Origin: Cohnella luojiensis
Lineage (GTDB): Bacteria; Bacillota; Bacilli; Paenibacillales; Paenibacillaceae
Direction of reading: 5' to 3'
Assembly (NCBI RefSeq): GCF_004564235.1
Contig: NZ_SOMN01000023.1
Location: 1 to 64,000 of the forward strand
Length of the DNA: 64,000 nucleotides
The first letter of the stretch is position 1. Each line of letters begins with the position of its first letter. This document shows, piece by piece, positions 8,711 to 17,709 of this stretch. The notes under the pieces are model-generated. The model saw only the letters and a list, made by a program, of their open reading frames with translations. It had not been told where the DNA came from and ran no database searches. Made by a program: the position numbers and the translations under genes.

Positions 8711-10432
8711 TTACTTCACGGCGTTTTTGTCATACCACTCGTTAACTTCTCTCGTAATATCATCGCCGCCGAGTTTTTTCCAATCTTCCACGTACTTATC
8801 GAATTCGGATATCTGTGCGGAACCCATAATGATTTTGGTGAAAGTTTCGTTCGTAAGCTTATTTAAAGAAGCGCCTTTTTCAACCTGCGTCGGAGTCGGA
8901 GGTCCGTAATACTCGTTGTAGACGAATTTGCTTTTATCTTCCTTGATTTTTTCCGCCACGGCGATTCCGCCGTCTTTGGCTACGCGGCTGTAGTACATTC
9001 CCCATGCGGTGTTGTCTTTCGGATTGGCTTGATATTTCTTCGCGGCGTCGAACCAGGTTTGCGCTTCGCCCGATCCGATGAAGTCCTCCGGCAGCTCCAG
9101 CTTTTCTTTATTTGCATCCAAGGCTTCGTTTACCGCGAGGAAAATATCTTTAAATCCGCTATAGTATCTCGGTTGATACCAGGAGTAGTTGTATCCGGTT
9201 TTGGGACCTTTGAAATCCGGGGAATTCTTGTCCACGTATTTCGGCTTTTGCAATTCCTGAAAGAAGTTGGCCATTTTGATAGCGGCTTCCGGATGCTCGA
9301 AGTCTTTCTTGACGACCATAATCGCGCCTATGCCTCTGGAAATCAACGTTTTGCCCGGATTGCCGTTTAAGGACGGCAGCTCGAGCTGTATCCAATCCGC
9401 TTTCGGATCCTTGTCTTTGTTCAAATTCAGCGGCCAGTTCGGATACCACCATTCCCCGAACGAGATTCCGACTTTACCGGCCACGAGGTCTTCGCTTTCT
9501 TTGTCTTCATCCTTCAACGCGAATTCTTTTTCCAGAATCCCGCTCTGGTACCACGATTGCAGCCTTGCAAGCGCGGCTTTCGTTTCCGGCTGAATTTCAC
9601 CGGGAATCAGCTTGCCGTCAGCTCCTTTGAGCCATGCGAACGGATAAGATCCGCTGCTCTGGAAGAACCCTTTGGCATCAAAGCCCCATCCGGCCGCGAA
9701 GTTTTTGTTCAGCGCGAGGCCGTACGTATCATTCTTGCCGTTCTTATCCGGGTCGTTCTTGACGAACGCATCCGCGACTTTCTCCAACTCTTCTATGGAT
9801 GTAGGCGCTTGCAAACCCAGGTTGTCGAGCCAATCCTTCCTGATCCACAATACCTGCACTCCGCCCTCGCCGCTGGACGCCAAGCCGAGAAGCTTGTTGT
9901 CGGAAGTCATTGCCTTTAAGGCAAAGCCGCCGTCCGATTCGATAATCTTTCTTAACGTCGGCGACGCATAGTTTTGGTAAGCCTCGGATAGATCTGCGAG
10001 GATCCCTTGTTCTTTGAATTTCACGAACGTGTTATAATCGACCATCATCATGTCCGGCAAATCGCCCGAGGCAATGGCCAGATTGAATTTTTGATCGAAT
10101 TGGTCGGATGGAACGGTCCATTTGTATTTGAGCTCGATGTTAAGCATTTCTTTCAAATCTTTGATATAGCCGTTCGTTTCAGGGGTAACCCCTTGCAAGG
10201 CATCCGCTTCTTCCGGCGGACGAAAACCGAGAACTTGGGTCACGGTAACGGGTTCCGGATATTTTCCTAATGGATCATTGCTTACGGGTTCGGCGGATTG
10301 CGAACTGCTGGCAGTTGCCGTATTCGCCGGAGAAGATTCTCCTGCTGTTTCCTTATTGTTGCTGCATGCAGCCAGCAGCATGGTCGCCAGCAGGGTCGAG
10401 ATTAATGCAACACTCGTCGTAACTCTTTTCAT
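8711..10432 (-). CDS. Extracellular solute-binding lipoprotein of the CUT1 importer
   Basis: 573 residues. A lipoprotein signal (LLAAC, Cys23 as the lipidated residue) precedes a low-complexity Ser/Thr/Ala linker and a large periplasmic-binding-protein-like fold of the size (about 550) usual for LplA-type binding proteins. The strong ribosome site GGGGAGG precedes the ATG. It is the first gene of the transport operon, 112 nt downstream of the response-regulator gene. It would capture an oligosaccharide at the cell surface for the two permeases. Confidence 0.9.
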   Translation of the reverse strand: MKRVTTSVALISTLLATMLLAACSNNKETAGESSPANTATASSSQSAEPVSNDPLGKYPEPVTVTQVLGFRPPEEADALQGVTPETNGYIKDLKEMLNIELKYKWTVPSDQFDQKFNLAIASGDLPDMMMVDYNTFVKFKEQGILADLSEAYQNYASPTLRKIIESDGGFALKAMTSDNKLLGLASSGEGGVQVLWIRKDWLDNLGLQAPTSIEELEKVADAFVKNDPDKNGKNDTYGLALNKNFAAGWGFDAKGFFQSSGSYPFAWLKGADGKLIPGEIQPETKAALARLQSWYQSGILEKEFALKDEDKESEDLVAGKVGISFGEWWYPNWPLNLNKDKDPKADWIQLELPSLNGNPGKTLISRGIGAIMVVKKDFEHPEAAIKMANFFQELQKPKYVDKNSPDFKGPKTGYNYSWYQPRYYSGFKDIFLAVNEALDANKEKLELPEDFIGSGEAQTWFDAAKKYQANPKDNTAWGMYYSRVAKDGGIAVAEKIKEDKSKFVYNEYYGPPTPTQVEKGASLNKLTNETFTKIIMGSAQISEFDKYVEDWKKLGGDDITREVNEWYDKNAVK

Positions 10433-10544
10433 AGGTACCTCCCCTTCAATTTCGAGAATGGTGTAACAAAACCTTACACTAATTATGTTATAGGAGTGAG
10501 GTAGGCTCTCTCAATAATAAGATCTTTACTTGCTTCTGTTTTGT

Positions 10545-12221
10545 TTACCTTCTCTCGAGAAGCGCTTCCCGGTATTCCTGCGGAGACGTCCCGGTCATTT
10601 TCCGGAAAAATGCCGTGAAATACGATGGCGAATCGAATCCAAGCTTTAAAGCGATCTCATTTACTTTCAGGTTCATGTCCGCCAACATTTGCGAAGCCGC
10701 CTTCGCTTTCGTCGCGTTAATGTATTCCGATAGATTGCGGCCGCTTAACTGCTTGTAAAAGCGAGAAAGATACGATGGATTGAAATATACCGCTTCCGCA
10801 ATGCGCGCCAATGACAGATCCCCTCCCAAATTCTCACCAACGAACTTATGTATCCTTTCGACAACGATGTTTTCCCTTTTCTCGGCTTGCTCTTTATTGC
10901 GCCGGCAAACCCACAGGCTAAGTTCGATAAACTGTTCCTCCATCGCTTCCCATTCCGCAGGCAGTCCGATGGCCGGAATGCTTGGAAGACGAATATCCGG
11001 CTGCGAATTGTCGGCTGCGTTCGTTCCGTTCACGTGGGAAATATAGGCCGCGAGGAATTTATAATATCTTTCGATGCCCGTCATATAATTAACGCTGATA
11101 TCCCGTTTGAGATCGCCGATCAATTGTCCGGTCATTTCGGACGCTTCCCGTTCATCTCCCGCACCCAGATACTTATCCAACCTGTCCAGCCGGTTGTTGA
11201 AATCATGGGATGATGCGGGCGGCTTCCCGGATTCCCACATCGTCAATCCGTCAGGCATGCCCAGATCGATGACGGCCATCCTTTGACCGAAAATCCGGCT
11301 CTGCTGCAGGGCCGTTTTTAACAAAACGAATTCCTTGCCGATGCTATCCCACGCTACCGCTCCTCCGCAAATCGCGAACGAAGCGGAAATGCCGTGCCTT
11401 TCTTTGCTGTCGTTTTGAACGGGCTCCAATATCGCTTTTAAGTAGGTAAGCAGGCCGGACCCTTTCGAATCCCCGTCCTCGATCAATTTCGCGGCATCCG
11501 CGGCTGGCTGAATAAACCATACGAGCACGGAATGCTCCATAACGGCCGATTCTATCTTGAAGGCCGCAGGCAAATACCCGGCAAACAGATTCTGAATCGC
11601 GCCGAATACGTCAAGCTTGCTCGAATAGGATGCCGTTTCCTCCCACATGTCCACCTTGCCGGCGATCATCAGAACCGGTTCCTTCGGATCTAACGGGATC
11701 GTCAGTTCGTCGAAGTGTTTATAACGGATGACGGAAGACGCAGGCTCTCCTTGCAGCAACGCCTCGAAAAACTCTTTCTTGAGCAGCGGTTCCGTCGCCT
11801 TCCACTGTTGACGGGCTTTCTCCAATAAATCGCGGTTCCGGTTTGCTTCCTCGATTTTAACTACAGCCGCTTTGACGGCATCAAGAATCGGCTCCATTCC
11901 GTCGCTCTTCAGGATATAGCTGTCCACGTTTTTTTGAATCGCCGTATACACGTAATCGAACTCGCTATATCCCGTTAAGATAATAAAGCGGCAAGACGGC
12001 CAATAATACAGAAAATCCTCGGCCAAATCCAACCCGCTTCTGCCGGGCATGCGAATGTCGCTAATCACCACGTCGATCTTCGTTCTGCCGGCAATGTCCA
12101 ACGCTTCACTTGCCGAATAGGCTTTACATACGTCAAGCTCCAACTCGCTCATCTCTTGGAATTGGTGCATCAATCCGTTGACAATATTCGGTTCGTCGTC
12201 CACGATCAATAGTCTGTACAA
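10545..12221 (-). CDS. YesN-type response regulator with AraC DNA-binding domain
   Basis: 558 residues. A receiver domain fills residues 1-120, with the acidic pair D8/D9 and phospho-acceptor D55 in VVISDIRMPG. A long middle region follows, and the last 100 residues are an AraC-type double helix-turn-helix (FNPSYLSRFYKQLSG and FDSPSYFTAFFRKMTG). The start is TTG, three bases after the kinase stop codon, with GGGGG upstream. Together with the kinase it should activate the adjacent sugar-import operon in response to an extracellular sugar. Confidence 0.9.
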   Translation of the reverse strand: MYRLLIVDDEPNIVNGLMHQFQEMSELELDVCKAYSASEALDIAGRTKIDVVISDIRMPGRSGLDLAEDFLYYWPSCRFIILTGYSEFDYVYTAIQKNVDSYILKSDGMEPILDAVKAAVVKIEEANRNRDLLEKARQQWKATEPLLKKEFFEALLQGEPASSVIRYKHFDELTIPLDPKEPVLMIAGKVDMWEETASYSSKLDVFGAIQNLFAGYLPAAFKIESAVMEHSVLVWFIQPAADAAKLIEDGDSKGSGLLTYLKAILEPVQNDSKERHGISASFAICGGAVAWDSIGKEFVLLKTALQQSRIFGQRMAVIDLGMPDGLTMWESGKPPASSHDFNNRLDRLDKYLGAGDEREASEMTGQLIGDLKRDISVNYMTGIERYYKFLAAYISHVNGTNAADNSQPDIRLPSIPAIGLPAEWEAMEEQFIELSLWVCRRNKEQAEKRENIVVERIHKFVGENLGGDLSLARIAEAVYFNPSYLSRFYKQLSGRNLSEYINATKAKAASQMLADMNLKVNEIALKLGFDSPSYFTAFFRKMTGTSPQEYREALLERR

Positions 12222-12224
12222 GGT

Positions 12225-13979
12225 TTACGCCCCCGCTCCCGTAAAATGCATGACGATTTCCGCTTTCAGGCCGCCCCAAGAGCTTCGCGAGACAAAGACG
12301 CCGCTGCCGTCGCCGAACTTTAGACGGATGCGCCGGGACACGTTGATAAGTCCCGTTTTTTCAAGCGCTTGCGTTTCATCGGCAAGCTTTTCCTGCAGCA
12401 TTTCAAGCGAAGAATCGCTCAGCGTGTCCCCGTTGTCTTGAACGACGACTCGCAGCGTTTGCCGATCATAAGTCACGGATACGGAAACATTCCCGCGCTG
12501 GAGCCCGCTTTCAAAGGCATGCTCGAAAGCATTCTCCACGATAGGTTGAATAATGAACCTGGGAACCATTAACGACTTGCAGGAATCCGGCAATTCTCCC
12601 GTTTGTACATGGATCCGGTTCGAGAACCGGATACTCTGAATCTCGCAATAATCCAGCGCATGCCGGTATTCGTTAATAAACTGCACTTCGTCCCTCCCGC
12701 TTCGCGTGACGAATTGATAGTAGCTCCCGAGCTTCTGCGACAGGATTGCCGCTTGTTCGACGTCTCCGCTCTTGCAAATCATATAGATGTTAAAAAAGCT
12801 GTTATACAAAAAGTGCGGATTAATCTGCGACTGCAGCTGCTTGAATTCCGAATGCTGCAAAGCGATTGTCGATTCGTAATTTTCTTGAATCGATTTCTTC
12901 AGCTTCTCGACCATCCGGTCGAAGCTGCGGAACAAATAGCCGAATTCTGTGTCCTTTGTCGGTCGTACCGAGATGTTCAAGTTGTCGGTTTCGAGGATTT
13001 TGAAAGCTTGTATCAATTCTTTCAACGGTTTATGAATCATCCATTTAATAGAGAACGAAAACACGAGAACGATCACGACGGATACCAATGAAAGAATGAC
13101 AAACCACATATTGATGGTTCTGAGCGGCCCCGTTATGTCGTTCTGATTCACGAAAGTATAAAGCGTCAAATCTAAGCTATTGATCGGTGTCGACGTGATT
13201 CGGTAGTTATTATTATCGAGAGTAAGAGGAAAACTATCCGAATTCTGCTCTTTGGCCGGATTCAATACGTGATTCATGATATTGGAAATAACCGTATCGT
13301 CGCCGTTACGGTTGTTGTCATTGCTGCTGACCGAAATCTTATTATGAAACCGGTCGTCTGCAAGGAACGCACCGGATTCGGCATAATCTTTAACCAATTC
13401 GGATAAGGTTTCCTTCAATTTGTTGACCGAGATCTCAATATACGATATAACCCCCCTATCCGACTTGATGAAATATATCCTTCCGTTTTCGAAATATAAA
13501 GGTACGTCCGGTTTATCGTTATATTGTCTGACTATCACGTCATGTTCCTGATTGGGAACATTCTCGATTCCAATCCGAGTGGATATCGTTCGGTCGAAAG
13601 ATTTAATGAACACGCCTGCATTGACGATATAATTGCTTGAGTTCTGGATCGTAACAAGCCGCTCTTTCACTCGATTGACCACTTGAATCTTTTCGTACCC
13701 CTCCAACTGCTTGGCTCGAAAACTGAGGTTTTGGAGATCCGGATCGTTGTTGAATTGAAGCTGCAGATTTCGGATGAATGCGATTTGATCGTCTAATTGT
13801 CTGGCGTAAAACTGCACATTGGATTTCATGGATTTGGAAATCTCGTCCTTAATAAAAGACGCTTCCATGAGATTCATTCGCAAATTGATAAGATATACGG
13901 GAATGATGAGAATGATAAAAACAAAGATAATCTTCTGATAAACATGCAGTTGATGCAGTTTGAACAGTTTAACTATCAT
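12225..13979 (-). CDS. YesM-type sensor histidine kinase
   Basis: 584 residues. Membrane helices at about 18-30 and 291-309 flank a large extracellular sensor region. A HAMP linker (about 311-365) leads to the His_kinase domain with phospho-acceptor His389 in QLQSQINPHFLYNS, then an HATPase_c domain ending near the C-terminus. This is the architecture of kinases that sit beside CUT1 sugar importers. The ATG has an AGGAGAG site. The adjacent response regulator starts three bases after its stop, so they are probably translationally coupled. Confidence 0.92.
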   Translation of the reverse strand: MIVKLFKLHQLHVYQKIIFVFIILIIPVYLINLRMNLMEASFIKDEISKSMKSNVQFYARQLDDQIAFIRNLQLQFNNDPDLQNLSFRAKQLEGYEKIQVVNRVKERLVTIQNSSNYIVNAGVFIKSFDRTISTRIGIENVPNQEHDVIVRQYNDKPDVPLYFENGRIYFIKSDRGVISYIEISVNKLKETLSELVKDYAESGAFLADDRFHNKISVSSNDNNRNGDDTVISNIMNHVLNPAKEQNSDSFPLTLDNNNYRITSTPINSLDLTLYTFVNQNDITGPLRTINMWFVILSLVSVVIVLVFSFSIKWMIHKPLKELIQAFKILETDNLNISVRPTKDTEFGYLFRSFDRMVEKLKKSIQENYESTIALQHSEFKQLQSQINPHFLYNSFFNIYMICKSGDVEQAAILSQKLGSYYQFVTRSGRDEVQFINEYRHALDYCEIQSIRFSNRIHVQTGELPDSCKSLMVPRFIIQPIVENAFEHAFESGLQRGNVSVSVTYDRQTLRVVVQDNGDTLSDSSLEMLQEKLADETQALEKTGLINVSRRIRLKFGDGSGVFVSRSSWGGLKAEIVMHFTGAGA

Positions 13980-14047
13980 TCTCTCCTACTCCCCATGATA
14001 GAGTTTTTCTTATTGTACAAGAATACGACTCCCCGTTTCATAAATTC

Positions 14048-14090
14048 TAAAAATAAAAAAAGCCGAACCCCCTAAGAAAGAGGATCCGAC
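14048..14090 (-). terminator. Terminator at the end of marR
   Basis: A nine-pair stem with G-U pairs (GTCGGATCC with GGGTTCGGC, 14062-14070 and 14082-14090) is followed on the minus strand by a run of T residues interrupted once. The hairpin overlaps the marR stop codon. Confidence 0.75.
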
Positions 14091-14566
14091 CTATTTTCAT
14101 TTTCATTGCCTTTGCCTTGACGATCGCTGATTCCGTACCCGATTTTCTTAAGCACCGCAATAAGTTCGAGCTTCTCCTCATCCGTCGCGAAGGACAAATT
14201 GTCGGAGATCGTCTGAGCATGCTTAGGGAAGATATTATCGAAGTAGCTTCGTCCTTCTCCGGTCAATGTCACGTTCGTTTTGCGTCGATCGCCCGGAATG
14301 GGAAGCCGTTCCACATACCCCTTCTTCTCCAGCTTGTCCACCACATAGGTGATACTCCCGCTTGGAATCGAAAATTTATCGCTGATTTTCTGGATAGGAT
14401 GCGGACCTTTATTGTATAGAAGCTCGAGAATTTGGAAGGTTTCCGCACTGAGTCCATAGCTGTCGATATCGCGTTCCAAGCTCCCGAACAGAGCGCTCGC
14501 CATGTTCCTCATTACACGAATTAGTCTTAGATCAAGCGCCTGACCCTCAGCATCGCGTTCAGTCAT
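14072..14566 (-). CDS. MarR family transcriptional regulator
   Basis: 164 residues with a winged helix-turn-helix: LLYNKGPHPIQKISDKF, the recognition region PSGSITYVVDKLEKKG, and the wing VERLPIPGDRRKTNV. This matches MarR proteins that respond to phenolic or oxidising compounds. It starts 12 nt after the pirin gene ends and should be its co-transcribed regulator. Members of this family often repress their own operon; no clear palindrome before the pirin gene was identified by eye. Confidence 0.9.
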   Translation of the reverse strand: MTERDAEGQALDLRLIRVMRNMASALFGSLERDIDSYGLSAETFQILELLYNKGPHPIQKISDKFSIPSGSITYVVDKLEKKGYVERLPIPGDRRKTNVTLTGEGRSYFDNIFPKHAQTISDNLSFATDEEKLELIAVLKKIGYGISDRQGKGNENENRSDPLS

Positions 14567-14578
14567 TCCTCAACCACC

Positions 14579-15352
14579 TTATCTTGCTTTCTTATACAAA
14601 GGATATTCGACTTCCGATGGAATTTCAATTAGAAAGATCCGAAGCCTCTCTGCTTCGGCGCGGATTCTGATTTCTCCCTCATGTTCGCCTTGAATGATCG
14701 CAAAATCTTTATTCTTAAAGGCGACGGGTTCTTGTCCGGATGTCCGTAAGGAACCGCCGTCTCCTCTAATCGCCAATCCGGCAAGCGTCCGGTTCGGCAA
14801 TAACCGATGGACGTACGCTGCCCCTGGCTCAACCTCGACGTCAAACATCCGCGCATCCGTTACCAAATTAAGAATGGGCGAGCCTTCTCCCAATATCGTC
14901 TTTACGTTTACCCCATCCCGATGGGTCTGAGGAAACTGTTCGTGCTTGAACAAGGTATAAGTAGGCGCTCGCTTGACGGCTTCATTCAAGTAAGGCTCTA
15001 GCCAGATTTGAAAGCTCTCGAAGCCAGCGTCAACGCTTTCGGCATGCTGAAGTCCCGAGCCCGCTTGCATGAGCTGAATATCGCCTTTCTCCAGAATGCT
15101 TTCGGTACCGAGCGTGTCTCGGTGAAGACCCTTGCCTGCAATACCGTAAGACATGATCTCGAAGCCTTGATGGGGATGGAATCCGAGGCCCCCTGCCGCT
15201 TCTGCTTGCCCCCAAGCCCAGTAGAAAAGAGGACCAAGCCTAACCGTAACGGCCCCTTGACCCGAGAAACCTAGCGGTTTCTGCGCTTTTATTTTACCGC
15301 CGTCAAATTCTTCTCTGGCTTGATGTTCCGGACCTAATATTTGAATGTTCAT
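14579..15352 (-). CDS. Pirin family protein
   Basis: 257 residues of the cupin-fold pirin family. The metal ligands are conserved: His59 and His61 in GFHPHQGFE, and His103 and Glu105 in GSGLQHAES, with the family signature HRDTLG between. Some members are quercetin 2,3-dioxygenases and others are redox-linked regulators, so the reaction here is not fixed. The ATG has a clean AAGGAG site. It heads a two-gene unit with marR, and lies next to hxlR and NADPH-producing genes, which suggests a link with quinone or flavonoid stress. Confidence 0.88.
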   Translation of the reverse strand: MNIQILGPEHQAREEFDGGKIKAQKPLGFSGQGAVTVRLGPLFYWAWGQAEAAGGLGFHPHQGFEIMSYGIAGKGLHRDTLGTESILEKGDIQLMQAGSGLQHAESVDAGFESFQIWLEPYLNEAVKRAPTYTLFKHEQFPQTHRDGVNVKTILGEGSPILNLVTDARMFDVEVEPGAAYVHRLLPNRTLAGLAIRGDGGSLRTSGQEPVAFKNKDFAIIQGEHEGEIRIRAEAERLRIFLIEIPSEVEYPLYKKAR

Positions 15353-15561
15353 TTGAACCAGCTCCTTAACTTATAGTGTTTGTTCCGGTTTTAACTGACC
15401 ACAATCAATGCCAAGCAAGCGCCAACCATAGCATAGGGATCGATCCAAATTCCAATAATAACGATAGCCTCCGATCGATGGACAATACCTGCATGCAATC
15501 GACCCATAAACACTAACAATATTTATTCTATGCTTAGGATATTAATTCGTCAAGATACAAA

Positions 15562-15598
15562 AAAGGCAGGATCACCTCCAAAGAAGGTTCCTGCCTTT
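15562..15598 (-). terminator. Terminator after hxlR (possibly bidirectional)
   Basis: Stem AAAGGCAGGA paired with TCCTGCCTTT around a 17-nt loop. Read on the minus strand it continues into TTTTTTG, so it ends the hxlR transcript. Confidence 0.8.
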
Positions 15599-15621
15599 AA
15601 ATGATAATGCAGCCATTTCGA

Positions 15622-15942
15622 CTATACCCACTTGTTCGCCCAATCCTCGAGCCCCTTTAACGCTCTTCCAAGCTCGATGCCTTTCCTTGTCAAGGAATAC
15701 TCCGTGCGAATGGGACGATCCGTAATGACATTCCGAATGACAATGCCCAGATTTTCCAAGTCCTTCACGCGCTCATTCAATACTCGCTTGCTTAGATCCG
15801 GAATATAACCATGAATCTCGCTGAATCGTTTGGGCTCTTCCATGAGGGTATGGATGATGGAGCTGACCCACTTCTTGCTGATGATTTCATGCACATGCTC
15901 GACTTTCTCGCATATTTTATCTGAATTTTTCACTGTATCCAT
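15622..15942 (-). CDS. HxlR/DUF24 family redox-type transcriptional regulator
   Basis: 106 residues, the usual length for HxlR/DUF24 winged-helix regulators. It keeps the N-terminal cysteine (Cys11 in ICEKVEHVHEIISKKW) that senses oxidants or quinones in several characterised members such as HypR and YodB. The helix-turn-helix is around LSKRVLNERVKDLENLG. It is divergent from zwf. A 17-bp palindrome lies before zwf and a 14/17 match lies 20 nt before this gene's own start, so it probably controls both itself and the zwf operon. The ATG has AGGGGGAG upstream. Confidence 0.9.
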   Translation of the reverse strand: MDTVKNSDKICEKVEHVHEIISKKWVSSIIHTLMEEPKRFSEIHGYIPDLSKRVLNERVKDLENLGIVIRNVITDRPIRTEYSLTRKGIELGRALKGLEDWANKWV

Positions 15943-15961
15943 TGTCGTCTCCCCCTACACT

Positions 15962-15978
15962 AGTTACTTATTGTTCCC
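15962..15978. promoter_or_regulatory. Candidate HxlR operator, copy next to hxlR
   Basis: AGTTACTTATTGTTCCC matches 14 of 17 positions of the palindrome GGTTACTTATTGTAACC found on the other side of the same intergenic region. It lies 20 nt upstream of the hxlR start, where a repressor would block autogenous transcription. Inference from symmetry and position. Confidence 0.55.
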
Positions 15979-16090
15979 TTAATCAATGAACGCGATAATA
16001 TTTCCGAATAAGATAATTAAATATAATTTATCACAGAAAACGCATACATACCAACTTTTTATGATATTCACACTTAGGACACTTTCTTTA

Positions 16091-16119
16091 TTGACGAACC
16101 CTCCGTACGGGTGTAACAT
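16091..16119 (+). promoter_or_regulatory. Sigma-A type promoter for the zwf operon
   Basis: TTGACG, a 17-bp spacer and TAACAT. The palindrome at 16139-16155 begins about 20 bp after the -10 box, which places it just past the likely start site. Confidence 0.65.
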
Positions 16120-16138
16120 AGGCGATACTTAGTATTCA

Positions 16139-16155
16139 GGTTACAATAAGTAACC
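16139..16155. promoter_or_regulatory. Candidate HxlR operator, copy next to zwf
   Basis: GGTTACAATAAGTAACC, a perfect 6-bp inverted repeat with a 5-bp centre, downstream of the zwf promoter. A close relative of this site lies beside hxlR at 15962-15978. Confidence 0.6.
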
Positions 16156-16193
16156 ACCATTTATTTAAAATGAAAGCGCGAGGAGGAATCGCA

Positions 16194-17684
16194 ATGGAGT
16201 CCATGACCTTCGTATTGTTTGGCGCAACGGGAGATCTTGCCAAGAGGAAAATATATCCCGCGCTGTACAATTTATATTTGGACGGCAAACTGCCGTCAAC
16301 TTTCTCCATCATCGGATTGGGCAGACGCGAACTACGGGACGATGCGTTCCAAAGCCAAGTGGAACAATCTCTGAACCAGTTTTCCAGGCGCTCCGTGATT
16401 CAAAGCCCTGATCTGAATACCTTTTTATCCGCATTCCGTTACCACCCGCTTAATGTGACCCATCCCGACGATTATCGCAAGCTGCTTCATCTTGTCCAAT
16501 CCCGCGAGAACGAATTGAATATAAGGGGCAACCGTCTGTTCTATTTGTCGGTCTCTCCGGAGTTTTTCGATGTGATCGCCCTTCAGATTAAAGAAAGCGG
16601 GCTCGGCGATACAGAGGGCTGGAAACGCCTCATCATCGAGAAGCCGTTCGGACGCGATTTGCAGTCCGCTCGTTTGCTAAACGCTAAGCTCAACGAGGCA
16701 TTCGAAGAAAATGAAATCTATCGGATCGACCATTATCTTGGTAAGACAATGGTGCAGAATCTCGAGACGTTAGTGCTCGCCAATCCGGTTATTCAAGCCG
16801 TTTGGAACAATCGCCATATTGCCAACGTACAGATTACGGCCAGCGAAACGGTCGGCGTGGAAGAACGGGCCGGTTATTACGACCGTGCCGGCGCCATTCG
16901 GGATATGATGCAGAACCACATGCTGCAGGTCCTAATGATGACCGCCATGCATCTGCCAAGCCAAATTACCCCTTCTCATATCAAGGATGAGAAACGGAAA
17001 ATCATCAAAGCGCTCCAACCGGTCCACAAATCGGAAGCCGCTCTCAGCGTAGTGCGCGGCCAATATGCAAGCGGCTCAGTCAACGGCAATGCCGTTGCAG
17101 GTTATTTACAAGAGCCGGGCATTGAAGCTTCATCGAGAAACGATACGTTCGTTGCCGCCAGGCTATGGATCGACGACCCCAAGTGGGAAGGCGTTCCCTT
17201 CTATATCCGTACCGGAAAAAGAATGTCAGAGAAGTCGACCCGCATCGTGGTGGAGTTCAAAAACCCGACCAAGGAATTGTATGTAACGCGCAATGCGATC
17301 ACTTCTCCAAACCTCTTGGTTATCGAGATTAGCCCGAATGAACGGGTGTCGCTCCAATTCAACGGCAAAAATGCCGAGAACGACGGCAATATCGAATCCT
17401 TGGAATTGAGCTTCAAAGCGGATCAGAACAAGCAACCGGAAGCTTATGAGCGGCTTATTCACGATGCCCTGGAGGGCGACGCCACCTTCTTCGCTCATTG
17501 GAACGAAGTCGAGCTGTCTTGGCAGTGGGTCCAGCCGATCCTAGAAGCATTTGAGGAGAACCTCATTCGCCTTCATGCTTATGAAGCCGGCTCGAACGGC
17601 CCTGAGGCATCCGATCAGTTGCTCGAGGAAGACGGTTTCGAGTGGTGGCTGGATCCGAAGATACCGCAGCTTGTACTATTATAA
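16194..17684 (+). CDS. zwf: Glucose-6-phosphate 1-dehydrogenase
   Basis: 496 residues. It oxidises glucose 6-phosphate to 6-phosphogluconolactone and makes NADPH, the entry step of the oxidative pentose phosphate pathway. The nucleotide-binding GATGDLAKRK is at residues 10-19 and the active-site signature RIDHYLGK is present. An earlier ATG lies 24 nt upstream, but GAGGAGG sits 8-9 nt before the ATG chosen here. It heads a zwf-gnd-reductase operon facing hxlR, so its expression is probably tuned to redox or electrophile stress. Confidence 0.96.
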   Translation: MESMTFVLFGATGDLAKRKIYPALYNLYLDGKLPSTFSIIGLGRRELRDDAFQSQVEQSLNQFSRRSVIQSPDLNTFLSAFRYHPLNVTHPDDYRKLLHLVQSRENELNIRGNRLFYLSVSPEFFDVIALQIKESGLGDTEGWKRLIIEKPFGRDLQSARLLNAKLNEAFEENEIYRIDHYLGKTMVQNLETLVLANPVIQAVWNNRHIANVQITASETVGVEERAGYYDRAGAIRDMMQNHMLQVLMMTAMHLPSQITPSHIKDEKRKIIKALQPVHKSEAALSVVRGQYASGSVNGNAVAGYLQEPGIEASSRNDTFVAARLWIDDPKWEGVPFYIRTGKRMSEKSTRIVVEFKNPTKELYVTRNAITSPNLLVIEISPNERVSLQFNGKNAENDGNIESLELSFKADQNKQPEAYERLIHDALEGDATFFAHWNEVELSWQWVQPILEAFEENLIRLHAYEAGSNGPEASDQLLEEDGFEWWLDPKIPQLVLL

Positions 17685-17709
17685 CCAACTTCATCAGGAG
17701 GGAAGTATC

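Noticed and set aside
17551-17709. Longer N-terminus of the short gnd gene
   Set aside because: It would overlap zwf and lacks the Rossmann start; GGAGGG precedes the ATG at 17710.
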